From positions 2,790,001-2,854,000 of the forward strand of contig OZ014416.1 in NCBI GenBank assembly GCA_963965975.1: 64,000 bases of DNA, written 5' to 3'. A program made the translations under genes and the position numbers. Shown here piece by piece: positions 19,493 to 29,500 of this stretch; the first letter of the stretch is position 1; each line of letters opens with the position of its first letter. The notes beneath the pieces are model-generated. The model had not been told where the DNA came from. It did no database searches and saw nothing but the letters and a program-made list of their open reading frames with translations. The DNA comes from Xestospongia bergquistia (taxonomy: Eukaryota > Porifera > Demospongiae > Haplosclerida > Petrosiidae).

Positions 19493-20218
19493 TTATTTAA
19501 AAAAAAAATCACTAAAAATTTCGAAAGTATTTAACCCTTCTCTTCGAACTTTTTGAGACTGTTGCAGTTGAGAATTCAACTGTGCTGCTATAGTTTGTCT
19601 TCCACAAGCCATCCATTTAGACAATGCTTCCCTGTGAGCATGTGAACCTTCGTGCAATTTGAATTTTTCAATAGCCTTTTTCCAGTTCTGAAACCCAGTT
19701 TCAGTGAATGCCTTTTCACCCATTTTACTGAAAGTAAGCAGTTTGTGTTTTACAGTGAAATGGCAATAAAGGGAGAATGCTTTCCCAACTGTCATACAGA
19801 TAGTAAGCCAACGAAACTGTTTATACCATTGCGATTGAAACTTTCTCTTATCAGTTGCCAGTGTATCTAATGTGTGTTTATCAGTAGGTTGAAATGGTTT
19901 TTCAAAACTGAACCAACACTCAGCTGTACATGTACTACTATCTTCTTTACCTCCATCATGGATTATGGAATCACTGAATCCATGGGTCTCAGTATTTGGA
20001 GTCTCTTCATTGTCATTGGGAAGATTGTAGGCAGTGCTCACATTAATGTCATCCACCTGATCATGAAGTTCATCATCATGAAGATCGAGTTGCTGTTCAC
20101 CACTCAGGTTTTGGATTTCTGATGCAGGAGAGTCATAGTTGTCTTCATTGCCCTCAGATCTTATCCTCTTGCCAGACCAGACAGAAAGCAAACTTTGTTG
20201 TCTTTGCCTTTTTGCCAT
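19493..20218 (-). CDS. hAT transposase N-terminal part with TTF/BED-like zinc finger
   Basis: A 241-residue frame from 20218. It has a basic start (MAKRQRQQSLLSVWSGKRIR), resembling a nuclear signal plus a PIP-box-like QQSLLSVW, then an acidic linker, then the TTF-type finger region: FQSQWYKQFRWLTICMT, AFSLYCHFTVKHK, FTETGFQNWKKAIEKFKLHE and SHAHREALSKW. This block is found in ZMYM/TTF-type hAT transposases ahead of the DUF4371 and dimerisation domains, which are absent here. Some of the finger cysteines seem replaced. The frame stays open, so it may be young or simply short. In hAT elements this domain binds the element ends. Confidence 0.75.
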   Translation of the reverse strand: MAKRQRQQSLLSVWSGKRIRSEGNEDNYDSPASEIQNLSGEQQLDLHDDELHDQVDDINVSTAYNLPNDNEETPNTETHGFSDSIIHDGGKEDSSTCTAECWFSFEKPFQPTDKHTLDTLATDKRKFQSQWYKQFRWLTICMTVGKAFSLYCHFTVKHKLLTFSKMGEKAFTETGFQNWKKAIEKFKLHEGSHAHREALSKWMACGRQTIAAQLNSQLQQSQKVRREGLNTFEIFSDFFFK

Positions 20219-20278
20219 TATATCTCTCAGTCATTCTTTAACTTAGCCAGCTGCCTTTTAATAGCCACATGTGATAGC

Positions 20279-20580
20279 ATAATGTATAGTGTAAATGGTT
20301 CATCCCATGAGATCACTTTGACCAATTATTAAATAATGTCATACTCTCTTAACAATTGTCACACTTTGCTTCTTTGAGCAATTAACTTTAGCATACCAAA
20401 TTGTGAATGTCATTGATTCATATACAGCTATAATGCATAGTGTAAATGGTTCATCCCATGAAATCACTTTGACCAATTATTAAATAATGTCATACCCTCT
20501 TAACAATTGTCACACTTTGCTTCTTTGAGCAATTAACTTTAGCATACCAAATTGTGAATGTCATTGATTCTTATACAGCT
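20279..20580 (+). repeat. 151-bp tandem duplication in hAT 5' region
   Basis: Two direct copies (20279-20429 and 20430-20580) share GTGTAAATGGTTCATCCCAT and TTAACAATTGTCACACTTTG, and differ by only a few bases. They lie just upstream of the hAT start codon, in its promoter region. Confidence 0.85.
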
Positions 20581-20949
20581 GGTTGATTGTTTGATTAATC
20601 AAATTATTTTTTACCCAGTTTGTTAGTGAGGAGTGGAATTCATCATGCATACTTCTATATCACACAGTCAAAAATCAAACAGTAAGGGGGCAGAGCCCCC
20701 CCACTTTCAAAAGTGGGGGGGCTCCAGCCCCCCCTGCCCCCCCTAGTTCTTCACCATTGTGGATGATAACATTGCAAAAGTATTGGTTACCTTTGATATC
20801 CTTTTTTCAATATCTTTGTCCTTTTGATGCATTTATGTAAATATTGTTATAAGGAATACAAAGCATTTAACATTAGTTAACCTTGGTTACACCTTTTCTC
20901 TTTAGATGGCCCTATTATAAATCTAAAATATTAGAGAGATGAAACTATA

Positions 20950-21371
20950 TACTGTAAGGGTACAAATTTTCGAGGGTTTAAATTTTCGTGTTTTTTAAAT
21001 TTTGCTTTATTATTTAAATTTCGTGGGTATTAATTTTCGTGTTTAGTGGGTGTGAAGTATTAATTAATGGGTGTGGTGTCAGACATGTGTTGTGAACACA
21101 AGGGTGATTTTTGCGAAGTATGGCTAGCAATTCCTATGAATCCATAGTGAGAGGGTACCATATATACAAGAAAATCTGGGAGGCAATTGACGGAAAAGTA
21201 CTTCAGTGTAAAATAGAAAGAAGTAACCCTTTACAGTAGCCGTTATTTACACGCTTTATTAAGATCACGTGATTATGCGTGGGTGGAATAAAAGTTAAAT
21301 TTCGTGTTAAAACAACAACCCACAAATATAGCGAAATTAAATCCCCCACGAAAATTTATACCCTTACGGTA
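20950..21371. mobile_element. MITE with TA-type ends
   Basis: The left end TACTGTAAGGGTACAAATTT and the right end, on the minus strand, TACCGTAAGGGTATAAATTT form inverted repeats that continue through TTCG. TA borders each side. It is 422 bp with no coding frame, so it is non-autonomous, probably of a Tc1/mariner-like or other TA-targeting family. Confidence 0.75.
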
Positions 21372-22596
21372 GTAGTAACCTTTGCTTTGAGCTTTTTAGC
21401 AGGTCTTTTACCCTATCAACAGATTCATTGCAATGAAAGGTGTTAATGCTAATGCATTAATACTTGGAAGTTACCTTTGATTTATGATTAGCTGCTGATT
21501 TTTACATTGAGTCTTTACCCTATTAAGATATATAGCATATTTTGTATGCAAAAGTATTCTAACCCTTCTTTTTATTTCCTGTAAAACAGTGAGAACTAAA
21601 CAGGGAATATATATCCTGACCTTTCCTTTAATATCACTACTTGAGTTACTTGAGGAGTTTGAAGGGGAAGGAGATGGTATCTTTGTTTTTTTTGTCATTT
21701 TTGGTTTCTAAATTATTTTGCGTATTTATTACATCTGACAATAACTGACCTTGTAGCTCTTTCCTTTCTATATATGGTCAATTAAACCATATTATTGTTT
21801 GATTAATAAACTTTGCATACCTTCATTTCTTTGCTTGCACTTTTTCCTTTCTAAAGAAAACTAATCAAAATCTACAAAAATTTTAATGTACTCTTTGGTG
21901 ATAATACTTGGCTTCAATTAAAGATTTAGCAATATTTTGTCTATTTGTTGTTCATGTCCTTTCAGACATGGACATTGGCTGCATGTCTATCATTAGATTA
22001 ACTAATTTGAGAAAGACTAGTAACACTGACTCTATCATGTATATGTTTGAGGTGTGAAGGCTGTAAATCTTTAATCGTCCCTCGTCCCCAAATTTGTACT
22101 TCTACAGAAGCCTTTTTTAATATGTGCTGAAAGAAAAGGTTTTATTTACTGAAATAGAACAACTTTGTAATAAACAACAATGTTGATGTGTATTACATGC
22201 ATGTAAGTATATAGTTCATGCTTACCCTAAATTTTTTCTGGGCAAAAGATTTTTTCCTGCTACATTCAAGATAATCTTCAGGAGTTATTTCATTACTTGC
22301 TAAAGGTATGTTGATAAATTAAGTGTTATCAAGACAATACCTGATGAACTGGCTGTATTTGTTGGCTGTGTGACCATGGATGCAGAAGAGTGTGCTTCAT
22401 GACCATGACTGGTCATTGAAGCACTGCCAGCAACTAATATTGGCTCACTTCCAATATTTATTCCACTACCTCATTCTGCTGTACATGTTGACATCGATTC
22501 ACCAGTTGAACTCTCTGTTGTTACCAAAGACATTAGCTGACCCAAGTCTATGTCATTTTTTCCAAAGATTTCTAACAGCTTAACAAGTTCCGACAT

Positions 22597-22798
22597 GTCT
22601 TCTTTTTTATCGCTACTAAACGATCATTACCTTGTTTCGCAACAAACATGTGGACATTAGGTGATAATAGGTGGTAATCAGAATGAGATATAATTTTTTG
22701 AATCTTCCCTCTGCCTCGATTGCAAGTTCTTTATTGCGCATGTGCTGTGCATCATAAGACTAACCCAGACTTATTGTTATTAATTCATTATTAATAAG
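22597..22798. promoter_or_regulatory. Divergent promoter region between CACTA genes
   Basis: About 200 bp separates the ATG of the accessory gene (minus) from the ATG of TNP2 (plus). The shared spacer should hold both promoters. I see no certain TATA box, so this rests on position only. Confidence 0.4.
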
Positions 22799-25700
22799 AT
22801 GGCAGAACAATTTGAATTCTCAGATAGCATCGTAAAAGAAGATGAGTTTATGTTTGAAGAAAGTCTAACTAGTTGTAGTAAACGAGCAAGAACAAGGAAA
22901 GGAAAATCTCACAGAAAAAGCAATGATGTGAGGATTAACTAGCTAGGTTTTCTGTTCTAACTGTGATGTAACTATAATTATAGTTACATGCACTATATTG
23001 ATCACAGTTAATATTATATTTTTATTTTTGCAGCATTCATCTCCTATCCACTTTACTAATCCGTTTCTTCCTTCTCCTGAAGTCTCTCCTAAATCAATTA
23101 ATAATGAGATAAACATTAAATCTTTCCATTTCTTAAATCCCGTTTCTCTGGAAGAGGTCAATTCATCTGATTCCTTAGGAACATCACTATCTCAGACTTC
23201 TGATGACTCCAACAACTCCTCATCCTCTGACAAGTCAACATCACAGTCTACGTCATCTACAACAAGCTTCACTGGTTTTTCAATTCCTGATACTTTTGAA
23301 TTTATGGATTTCAAGGATCAGCAGCTCTATCCCGGTTCCAAGATTTCCCGTTTGTCTGCTATAGCTATGTTAATGTCATGGTTTGCCACTTATCCAGGAC
23401 TAAGCAAAGAAGCATTCTGTCATCTACTGTATCTTCTTCATGAATTCATTCTTCCTCAAAATAATGATCTTCCTTCTTCTTATTCTTCTGCTTATTCTTT
23501 AATCAATCATCTACTCATTCAGCCACAGGAGTTTCATGCTTGTGTGAATGACTGTGTATTGTTCCGAAATGAGTATAGTGATCTCCAATCGTGTCCCAAA
23601 TGTGGTAGTAACCGATACTGTGATAACCCACAGATGCCTAAAAAATAATTCCGATATTTACCTGTTTTTCCTAGAATAAAGAATATGTTTGCTTTACCGA
23701 AAGTCTCAGAGTTGTTACAGTCTCATCTTGTATTCTCTGATCATCCTAATGTTGTTGGTGACATACAAACTCCTGATGGATTCTTTGCAGGTCATGCAAG
23801 GGGCATATCATTTTCATTCTGCACTGATTGACTTAACCCTTTTTCAAGAGAAAGGTCTCAGTACAGTATGTGGCCAGTAATGCTTAATGTTTTGAACTTT
23901 CCTCAATATGTACGGTCAAAAGCTGAATCAATACTTCTAGTTGGTATTATTCCTGGACGAAAGGAGCCTAAAAACCTAGATCCATACCTCAATGTTTTAG
24001 TTGAAGAACTCCAGAAAATGTGTGGCCAAACCATTTTTGATTCTTTAAAGAATGAACACTTTTCCCTGAAGACCAACATATTATTAAACATTCTGGATTA
24101 TCCAGGACAAAATAAAGTCTTTCATTGCAATGGTCAGTAGTATTACCCTTTCTGATACTGACTTGACGTTAATTTTTTGTTTGTTAGGTGCAGGAGCATA
24201 TGCAGGCTGTGTTTACTGTAAATTAAAAGGAGAGTATAGTAAAACTCTGAGAAAAATGGTGTACTTAGGACATAGAAGGTTTCTGACACCATTCCATTCT
24301 CTACATGATGACACCACATCCTTTCCCCACGAAAGGGATAAACGTTATCCTCCCACTGAAAAGGGCATGGAATACATTGACCACTACAATGAAAGGTATG
24401 AAAAGGCTTCCGACGTGAAACGAAAACAATTATCCCGAAAGTCTGGATGCAAGGGTAACTGTGTTTTGAGAGTACTACCTTATCACAACAGAATTACAAA
24501 CACACCAGCTGAACCAATGCACTTAATAAAGAACATAGCAGAACATCTAGTGCGCTTGCTTTGTGGTGTCGAAGATTCTAAATGTGTTCGTGAAGAGGAG
24601 AGTCATCCTGGGTAACAACATGTGAACAATTACCACCTGCTCCCTTTTCTCTTTCACGGGATCAAATTATACTTGCCAATGACAGAGCAAGGTCTATATG
24701 TGTCCCCTCCACGTTTGATTGGCGACCTCGAGATGTATTTACAAGTTCTGGAATGAAAAGCCATGAATGGAAAGAAATCATATGCAGTGGAATATTGAAA
24801 TTTTGCACTCGAGACCTATTAGGACCACGACAACAATCGACGCTCTACTTATTTTGTGATGTGATAACTCGTCTTTGCTCACATGATGTGGAAACTAAGT
24901 CAATAGAGAAGCTAGAAGCTGACACACATCATGCCCTTGCTCTTCTTGAAAGAGACTTTCCTGTATCTCTCAATGTAATTGTTTTTCACCTTTTACATCA
25001 CTTGCCTTTCTATATACAGAAATTTGGACCAGTTGCAGGTTATTGGATGTACCCTTTTGAACGCTTTAATTCATGGATAGCAAGGACGGTCAAGATTCGT
25101 CGTTACCCAGAAGCAACAGTAATAGAAACCTACCGTATCTATGAGTGGTTTATTTGTCTCAATATGGCAGGAAAGCTACCTAATAGTTTCTCATCCATCT
25201 TTGATTGGTCTGAGAAAGAGGATGATGATAAGTTAGGGAGGAGTTGTACAGCAAGTTTGAATGATGAACAAGTAGTTCATATTCAGCATTTTTATAGACA
25301 AACAAATGCTGATTATGATAGCTTGTGCCATCGATACAGTGAGGAAAGATCCAAGGCAATGAAAAGACATAAACTCAGATGTTTTCCACCTATGGATAAA
25401 TGGACTCCTTCAAGTGATACCCTCTCTCTGAAAAGGAGATATTGATGTGTTTAGAACCATCAAGACAAATACGTATAATGAATGCTGTTAATTATGAATT
25501 TTCAAAAGAGAGAGTGGTCAAATTTACATCTGAAAGATGTTCAATGTCATTCAAATGTTCATCTGTAGTTTCAATTGATTCATCTAGAGGGCCACATTTT
25601 GGCAGTGTTATTTATTTTTTCTCCCATTCCTTTTGTGGTATCTCCAAAATGTTTGCTTACATCAAATGTTATGGTAATCTATGCTTTAATACAATATCCT

Positions 25701-25849
25701 CCTTCTATTCCGTTTACACCAATATGTCGTTAAACATTAATCCAATTGTTCCTGTTTCAACACTTGTTGGTCCATTTGTGGTAGCTATTGACTTAATTGA
25801 TGCTAATCAACTGTAGATTCTTAATTACAATCAATTTTTGAATAAGTGA
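22799..25849 (+). pseudogene. TNP2-type transposase of CACTA element
   Basis: Exon 1 (22799-22927) starts MAEQFEFSDSIVKEDEF; a 106-bp intron ends TTTTTGCAG, and exon 2 opens at 23034. Blocks in order: a Ser-rich linker; LPSSYSSAYSLINHLL, HACVNDCVLFRNEYSDL and SCPKCGSNRYC (zinc-binding part, 23480-23630); FRYLPVFPRIKNMFALP; HARGISFSFCTD (23790); LNILDYPGQNKVFHCNG (24085); a 56-bp intron; GAGAYAGCVYCKLKG (24188); EPMHLIKNIAEHLV (24515); and a DUF4218-like part with HLLHHLPFYIQKFGPV and GYWMYPFERFNSWIARTV (25000-25090). The C-terminus with PIVPVSTLVGPFVVAIDL ends at 25849. This is the Transposase_21/TNP2 layout. Stops near 23645, 23830, 25443 and 25813 and frame changes near 23855 and 24600 disable it. 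Confidence 0.88.
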
Positions 25850-25911
25850 TTTAATGTAGTATGTATATGAGTGCATTCATTCATTGGTTAAATGATAAAA
25901 ATAAAAGTAGT

Positions 25912-26272
25912 TTAATCATTGTCTTGAAATAGCTGCTTCTTTGAAGCAGTGCTCGAGTAAGTAGCATCAAGTTTCCTTTTCAAGACCTTTTTCCAGCCTG
26001 GTAGGTTATAAGATATACCCCTCTTGTTAGCACATGGCTGTGATTGATAAAGAGGGCCACAATAGTCCTCATCAATAACATATTCTTCATATTCCTCTAC
26101 ATCTTTTTGAGGACTATTTGTATCTTCAGTCTGTACCTCCTTAGACTCTTTCTTGATATCAGTGGTCTGAGTTTCTTTATCAACCTACATATATATAAAA
26201 GGTAACAGTTACTTTTAAAGTTACACCCTTACCCTTTCAACCATAGCTTTCATCAACTGATAATCAAATGCT
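25912..26272 (-). CDS. Small CACTA gene of unknown function
   Basis: Two exons: about 26233-26272 (FDYQLMKAMVER, then GTAAGG) and 25912-26184, opening with VDKETQTTDIKKESKEVQTE and ending KKQLFQDND before TAA. The intron is 48 bp. The protein is short, acidic then basic, with tandem KETQTTDI/KEVQTEDT phrases and NLPGWKKVLKRKLDATY near the end. I recognise no domain. It converges on TNP2 with about 60 bp between stops. The 5' exon is uncertain because a TAA lies just before the readable part. It could be the C-terminus of a longer accessory protein. No stop interrupts the main exon. Confidence 0.5.
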
Positions 26273-26284
26273 CCTTAAATTACT

Positions 26285-26568
26285 GCAGACACAGAAACTC
26301 AGAAAAGTTAAGGTGACAAAAACTTCAAGCACATGCATATATAGAATAAAGATAAAGATTTTATTGAGTCAGATCGATTTTCAATGAACTTCAGATATCT
26401 GAAATATATTCAGATATGTTTCATTTATTTCAGAGTTTTTTTAGACATTTGCAAACATTGTATTTGTCATGGAGATTAGAAAGTGCAATTTATTCCAATG
26501 TATTTCAGATATATGATAAGAATTATGATAGTATTAAGATATTTTTCAGATATTACATTGCAGTAGTG
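26285..26568 (-). repeat. CACTA right terminal and subterminal repeat region
   Basis: Inverted counterpart of the left region. TTCAGATAT-type motifs recur (about 26390, 26410, 26505, 26546) before the CAGTAGTG terminus. I see no gene in this stretch. Confidence 0.65.
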
Positions 26569-29500
26569 AGATATCAACATGAGAAAATCAAATCTTAGTG
26601 TTAGATCAAATATCAGTGTCAGATGAGATACCAGTGTTAAAAATGATGCTGATGTCAATCATATATCAGTGTTAGATCAGATATCATTGTCAGTGTCAGA
26701 TAAAGTATCAGTGATAAGGATCATATGGATGTCAGTGTGTAGTCGATCAGACATCAACAGTGCTACATTAGGTATCAGTGTTAAGAATCATGTTGATGTT
26801 AGTGTGTAGAGCAGATATCAATATGTAATAGATCAGGTATCAGTGTTAAGAATCGTGGGGATGTCAGTGTGTAGTAAACTAAATATCAACAAGAGTAAAT
26901 CAGATCTCAGCGTTAGATCAGGTATCAGTATTAAGAATTGTGAAGATGTCAACGTGTAGTAGATCATATATCAACATGAGTAAATCACATCTCAGTATTA
27001 GATCAGATATGAGTTTGTGTTAAATCAGATGTTAGTCTTAAGAATCACGTTGATGTCTGTTTGAAGTAGATCAGATATCAACAAGAGTAAATCAGATCTC
27101 ATTGTTAGATCAGGTATCATAGTAAGCGTCAGATGAGATGTCAGTGTTAAGAATCCTCTTGATGTCAGTGTGTAGTAGATCAGATATGAACAGGTGTTAG
27201 ATCAGATATAATAGTCAGTGTCATATGAGATATTAGTGTCAAGAATTATGTTAATGTCAGTGTGTAGTAGACCATATATCAACGTGAGTAAATCAGATTT
27301 CTGTGTTAGATCAGACATCAGTTTGTCTTAAATCAGATGCTTGTGTTAAGACTCACGTTGACGTAAGTTTGCAGTAGATCAGATATCAACATGAGTAAAA
27401 CAGATCTCAGCTTTAGATCAAGCATAGTGATTGTCAGATGAGATATCAGTGTTAAGAATCATGTTGATATTAGTGCGTAGTAGATGAAATATCAATGAAA
27501 GTAACTCAGATCTTGGTGTTAGATCAGGTATCAGTGTTAAGAATCATGTTGATATTGTGTAGTTGATGAGATATAAACATGAGTAAATCAGATCTCAGTG
27601 TTAGATGAGATATAGTCAATGTCAGATAAAGTATCTGTGTTAAGAATAATGTTGATCTCAGTGTGTAGTAAATCAGATATCAACAGGTGTTAGATCAGGC
27701 ATCATTGTTAAAAATCATGTTGATATCAGTGTGTAGTCAATGAGATATCAATAAAAGTAAATCAGATTTCAGTGTTAGATCAGGTATCAGTGTTAAGAAT
27801 CATGTGAATGCCAGTGTGTAATAGATCAGATATAAACATGAGTAAATCAGATCTCAGTGTAAATGAGATATCGTAGTGTGAGATAAAATGTCAGTGTTAA
27901 GAATCACGTTGATCACAGGTTTCAGTACATCAGATATGAACATGAGAAAATCAGCTCTAAGTGTTAGATCAGATATCAGTTGGTGTTAAGTTTGCAGTAG
28001 ATCAGATATCAACATGAGTAAAACAGATCTCAGTGTTAGATCAAGTATCATAGTAAGTGTCAGATGAGATGTCAGTGTTAAGAATCATCTTGATGTCAGT
28101 GTGTAGTAGATCAGATATCAACAGGTGTTAGATCAGGTATCACTGTTAAGGATCATGTTGATGTCAATGTGTAGTAGAACAGATATCAACAAGAGTTATT
28201 CAGATCTCGGTGTTAGATCAGGTATCAGTGTTAAGAATCGTGTTAATATCAGTGTGTAGTAGATCAGATATCAACATGAGTAAATCAGATCTCAGTGTTA
28301 GATGAGATATCATAGTCAGTGTCATATGAGATATTAGTATCAAGAATCATGTTGATGTCAGTGTGAAGTAGATCATATATCAAAGTGAGTAAGTCAGATG
28401 TCAGTGTTAGATCAGATATCAGTTTGTCATAAATCAGATGTTTGTGTTCAGAATGATGTTGATTTTTTTTGCAGATCGGATATAAACATGAGTAAATCAG
28501 ATCTCAGTGTAAATGAGACATCATAGTGTGAGATAAGATGTCAGTGGTAAGTATCACGTTGATGTCAGGTTTCAGTACATCAGATATGAACATAAGAAAA
28601 TTTGCTCTAAGTGTTAGATCAGATATCAGTTGGTGTTAAGTCAGATGTTGGTGTTAAAAATCATGTTGATGTATGTTTGCAGTAGATCACATATCAACAT
28701 GAGTAAATCAGATCACAGTGTTACATCAGATATCATAGTCAGTGTCAGATATCAGTGTTTAGAAACATGATGATCACAATGTGTATTAGATCAGATATCA
28801 ACAAGAGTAAATCAGATCTCGGTGTTAGATCAGGTATCAGTGTTAAGAATTGTGTCAACATGTAGTAGATCATATATCAACATGAGTAAATCACATCTCA
28901 GTGTTAGATCAGACATCAGTTTGTGTTAAATCAGATGTTAGTGTTAAGAATAATGTTGATGTCTGTTTGCGGTAGATCAGATATCAACATGAGTAAATCA
29001 GATCTGAGTGTTAGATCAGATATAGTCAGTGTCATATGAGATATCAGTATCAACAATCATGTTAATGTCAGTGTCTAGTAGATCATATTTAAACAAAAGT
29101 AAAGCAGATCTCAGTGTTAGATTAGATATTCGTTTGTGTTGAATCAGATGTTAGTGTTAAGAATCATGTTGATGTCTGTTTGTAGAACATCATATTTAAA
29201 CATGAGTAAATCAGATCTCAGTGTTAGATCAGATATCAGTATCTGATGAGATATCAGTGTTAAGAATCATTATGATGTCAGCACATCGTGGATCAGATAT
29301 CAACAGGTGTTAGATCAGTTTTCACTGTTAAGAATCGTATTGATGTCAGTGCGTAGTATATCAGATATCAAGAAAAGTAAATGAGATCTCGGTGTTAGAT
29401 CAGGTATCAGTGTTAAAAATTGTGTTAGTGTTAGTGCGTGGATCATATATCAACATGAGTAAAGCAGATCTCAGTGTTAGATCAGATATCAGTTTGTGTT

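Larger units (their letters stand above)
19368..20758. mobile_element. hAT DNA transposon, internally reduced
   Basis: The left end CAGGGGTGGAGACAGG is followed by AAAAGTGGGGGGGCC. The right end carries the related G-rich block GTGGGGGGGCTCCAGCCC, and reads on the minus strand CAATGGTGAAGAACTAGG. CAGGGGTGG-type ends are usual for hAT elements. The flanks GGTTGGAT and TTGTGGAT may be a mutated 8-bp duplication. At 1.4 kb it encodes only an N-terminal zinc-finger part (19493-20218). It lies in an intron of the CACTA accessory gene. Confidence 0.7.
18473..22596 (-). pseudogene. CACTA accessory gene, multi-exon, function unknown
   Basis: Exons readable on the minus strand: 22341-22596 (starts MSELVKLLEIFGKNDIDLGQ, ends before GTATTG), 22226-22299 (SNEITPEDYLECSRKKS, GTAAGC donor), about 22036-22118 (ILKKASVEVQIWGRGTIKD), about 21621-21708 (SPSPSNSSSNSSSDIKGK), about 19050-19185 (QSKGDPESLRPDNEVVLN), about 18682-18790 (EVVFEDNLLDEYDATIVD) and the last, 18473-18650 (LQKGDVFLWKTERLKKNVPS, stop TAA). 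Phases agree where I checked. The protein is charged, has a Ser-rich stretch and no fold I know. Its head-to-head start with TNP2 (about 200 bp apart) suggests the TNPA-like second gene of CACTA elements. An in-frame TGA at 22471 marks decay or a sequencing error. The hAT and MITE sit in introns. Confidence 0.55.
18173..26568. mobile_element. CACTA (EnSpm) DNA transposon, full length
   Basis: The left end reads CACTACTGAACTGATGTATC and the right end, on the minus strand, CACTACTGCAATGTAATATC: CACTA-type inverted termini. A 3-bp duplication AGA lies at 18170-18172 and 26569-26571. Joining the flanks across one AGA restores a normal satB phrase (GCAGTAGATCAGATATCAAC). It spans 8.4 kb and includes a hAT (about 19368-20758) and a MITE (20950-21371) inserted later. 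Genes: an accessory gene (-, 18473-22596), a TNP2 transposase (+, 22799-25849) and a small gene (-, 25912-26272). Structure is complete, but TNP2 carries several stops and shifts, so the copy is not autonomous. Confidence 0.92.

Noticed and set aside
24130-24187. A stop after the HCNG block as another break in TNP2
   Set aside because: GTCAGT and TTTGTTAG borders and phase agreement show a 56-bp intron there.
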